Shown: one piece after another, positions 61,438-64,000 of the stretch
Layout: each line of letters opens with the position of its first letter
Numbering within the stretch: position 1 is the first letter of the stretch
Source: Buxus sempervirens
Taxonomy: Eukaryota > Streptophyta > Magnoliopsida > Buxales > Buxaceae
Assembly: GCA_947561395.2 (NCBI GenBank)
Contig: OX387184.1
Span: 44,196,766-44,260,765 of the forward strand
Length of the DNA stretch: 64,000 nt
Reading direction: 5' to 3'
Position numbers and translations under genes: made by a program
The notes under the pieces: generated by a model
What the model saw: the letters and a program-made list of their open reading frames with translations, nothing else
Told to the model about the DNA's origin: nothing
Database searches by the model: none

Positions 61438-61745
61438 CTTTGTAATATCATACACTTGTCCACTAAGGTTGCCACCTCACAACTTATGTGTGAAGCTAGC
61501 CACCTACACTCTCAGACATAGAGTTATTGCGGAGTTCCCTTAAAACCCATATGGCCGGGATGGCAAGCAACACTCCATACAAAGGAAAGTAATAAACCTA
61601 TAGCATCTCTCCATATGGAGGTATCAAAAGAGCCTCAACCAATAATGCGAGTTAAAACATAAAGGAACCCTGGGCTATCATCAAAACAAAGACCAAACCT
61701 CTATTCAATCCCTAGTTAGCTTATGAGTCCACATCTAACTATGCC
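61438..61745. repeat. 309-bp direct repeat, copy 2
   Basis: Second copy of 59835-60143 in the same orientation, 1.6 kb to the right. The left and right flanks differ from copy 1, so the duplicated unit has sharp borders. Confidence 0.95.
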
Positions 61746-61925
61746 TACTAAATGAATTAAAACCAATAACCATAAGTGCATCAAAACATTCACATTCATT
61801 TCCATAGAATGATATACAATCTTATCCATAATTTCTAACAATTTATAGTGACCGAAACAATAAATTTTACTTGGCAAATAATGGATTTATAAGAAAAATA
61901 TAGAAACAAAAATTAAACATATCTG

Positions 61926-62383
61926 TTTACACCCGCCATAGCTTGGCGGTAATATAGTCCTATGTGGCTACAAGTCTCCCTAAATTAGGGAAGTGGGGTC
62001 CGTTAATAAACCCACAATTACGTAGGAGGTTAGGAAAAAGGTCACAAGATAAGGACTCTCTAAAAAAACATGGGAAGTGGGGTCCCCCACTTTCTAAAAA
62101 CGTGGAGTACTGTTTGTACAATGTGGGGTTCAACTTCTTAAAAGTGGGATCGTTGGGAGACTTGTTGATCAAACAAAGCAGCTTATAAATAGAGATCTAC
62201 AGGCAAGAAAAAGAGATCTCTCGATCAACACATAACACAACTACATTTAGCTATTCCGGTCTCCTCAGACCCCTATTCGATCTCCTCAGACCATCCTACG
62301 CTCATGCTATCCTCATAGCATGAAGTAGCCTATCCTCATGTTACTTTCTGTCACAACAACACATGGAGATCCCCCTTACTCCT
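61926..62383 (+). repeat. Promoter-bearing repeat, possibly LTR-derived
   Basis: TATAAATA at 62184-62191 follows two related blocks GAAGTGGGGTCC (61990 and 62070). After it come AAGAGATCTCTCGATC and two copies of TCTCCTCAGACC. The layout looks like a retroelement promoter and leader, but no borders are visible. Confidence 0.3.
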
Positions 62384-64000
62384 TGTGAGACATAGAAAAA
62401 TCACTGAGATGATTCCCCTCCGTCAACACACGGGCTCAACAGAAATGGAAGAATCGCCACCATCCAATTTTAGGGTGTGAATGGACACCAAAATATTCCT
62501 AATGAGCAAAAAGAGCTAAAAAGCAAATACTAAAGTAAAAATAACTCTACTTGAAAATCAAATCCAAAGATAGGTAAGGGGATTAGATTATGAACGGGGG
62601 AAGGTGTTAGGCACCTCCATTCACCCACACAAGGTGGTTGCCAAGTGTTGTTCATGCTAAAAAAATGAGAAAGCTTGCTAAAATCATCAAAAACCTTGGA
62701 AAAAGGGTTAAACAAATATGTGATATGTCCACATAAGAAATCCAAATGAATTCCAGATCCTCTTTTATATCAATATCACTTCTGGAATATTACCAATAGA
62801 TGGCAATCAAAGCAAAAATTGCACAAAACCAAGTTGAGTCAAATCTGGAAGATTCGGTAAAAGATAGTGCCATTTGTCTTGAAATCATTCAAATCCAATT
62901 TAAATTAAATCAAACCAAATCCATTTGAAACATTATAATAAATAGAACACTCATGCAAATTTTCAATCAATTCCGGTTAAAATCCTAGGAGTTATTCTCC
63001 TTTGAAATCTGCTGCTGGAGATAATTAAAAGTGACAAGTGGGCAAGTTTGGAAAATCATTTAGAAAACTCGGCTTCATATAAATCCATGAAATTTGGTGT
63101 GAATGAAGTCTATATGGCCATCTTTCAAATGAAATTAGCCTCATACGAAAATTCAATCGGATGTGCCTTGGGCGGTCTCCCGAAAGGCCCCGAGGATCAC
63201 AGATTTACCCAGAAAAGTGCTGTTGAGCAGTTCTAAGTAAATCTGTTGCCAATGACACAAATGGAGTCAAAAAATTATGAAACCAACTGGGTTTGAAACT
63301 ATACTTCTAAAGGAAAACACAGAAATAAGAATCACTTGAATCGGACTTAAAACGAACACATGGCGCTCAGTCGAAGTGACAGGTTCTACAATCAAACCTG
63401 AACTGACCTATCAACTTCGACAGAGAGGTGTCAAAAATCTGCTTGAAAAAAATTAATGAACTTTTACAGGCATAAACTAGACAGCCTCACCTTTCCCCTG
63501 GCTCTGGAATCACTCCAAAATTCATCCAGACGATGAAGTTATGAGTGTCCAAAGTTGGGGTACAGCTGCTGTCCAGTTTCAGCCTTTTTAAAGAAAATCA
63601 ATTCCAAACAGTGCTTGGGTGTGTGGAATCCATGCAAGATAAATCAAAATCATTTTAAAAAGATATTGAAGAACCTCTAGGAAGAAAGGGGCATAAGTTT
63701 GGCTCACCATTCTCTCCGATTGGAAAAAATATGCCAAAAACCCCAAAAGTGAGCAAAAATGCCCAAAACCGAGAGGTTAAACCTAGAGGTCTTCAAGATT
63801 TGAAATAAACTTGATTGAAATCGATAACGAACATCCCAGAATTGCTTGGGGCTATTTATTTTAGATCCACCACAATGACAGCAATAGATCCAAAATACGA
63901 GCCAAATCCGACAAAACAAGTGCTATGTGTGTGTGTGTAAAAATCCATTCTTCAATAATATAACAACATATAGCATGCATTCATATCAATCAAATGGGGT
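62384..64000 (-). repeat. Second copy of the Tat LTR, cut by window end
   Basis: It starts TGTGAGACAT and follows the LTR at 11246-12884 throughout, with scattered substitutions and a few indels. The sequence to its left (CCCCCTTACTCCT) is not a primer binding site, so on the minus strand this is the outer end. It is therefore a 3' LTR or a solo LTR, not a 5' LTR. The palindrome array and TATA box would lie beyond the window. Confidence 0.92.

Noticed and set aside
61926..62383. Endogenous pararetrovirus promoter
   Set aside because: A TATA box alone is not enough; no viral coding sequence is visible nearby.

Overview
This is a flowering-plant nuclear window: AT-rich, with spliced genes whose introns reach several kilobases, and dense retrotransposon debris. 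I see no bacterial, organellar, tRNA or rRNA genes. The tail-to-tail pair of host genes and the long, TE-filled introns fit a non-grass angiosperm (eudicot or magnoliid). I cannot name the species.

Region 1 (1-13958, minus strand) is most of a decayed Ty3/gypsy element of the Tat type. Read right to left it has a 2.7-kb 5' LTR (11246-13958), a tRNA-Arg-like primer binding site, a long repeat-rich leader, then broken gag, protease plus G-patch, reverse transcriptase/RNase H, a second archaeal-type RNase H and integrase. Part of an antisense coiled-coil ORF lies at 1-225. The 3' LTR lies left of the window. The LTR promoter and the leader each carry a four-unit array of 25-bp palindromes with a 39-bp period. 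This is the most unusual structure I found.

Region 2 (about 13959-28210, plus strand) holds old LTR and MITE debris, then a WVD2-like 7/TPX2-family microtubule-associated protein gene. It has a TATA box at 15338, a 5'UTR intron of 4.7 kb and nine coding exons from 20484 to 27995. Its N-terminal signature is clear, but its C-terminal TPX2 block is missing from the exon chain I could build. A possible TPX2-like exon sits at 29605-29670.

Region 3 (29066-56398, minus strand) is a complete 13-exon gene for protein phosphatase methylesterase 1 (PME1), 342 aa, spread over 27 kb. Its introns contain RTE LINEs, L1-like LINEs (two with clear target-site duplications), a probable solo LTR inside a LINE, a tiny poly(A) retroposon, a SINE-like fragment and a GA microsatellite next to a splice acceptor.

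Region 4 (56399-64000) is the PME1 upstream region with a GGTACC-rich minisatellite, followed by repeats: a 309-bp direct duplication, a LINE RNase H fragment, and a second copy of the Region 1 LTR (62384 to the window end). That LTR lacks a primer binding site on its inner side, so it is a 3' or solo LTR of another insertion. The two host genes converge; the rest is mobile DNA, mostly broken.
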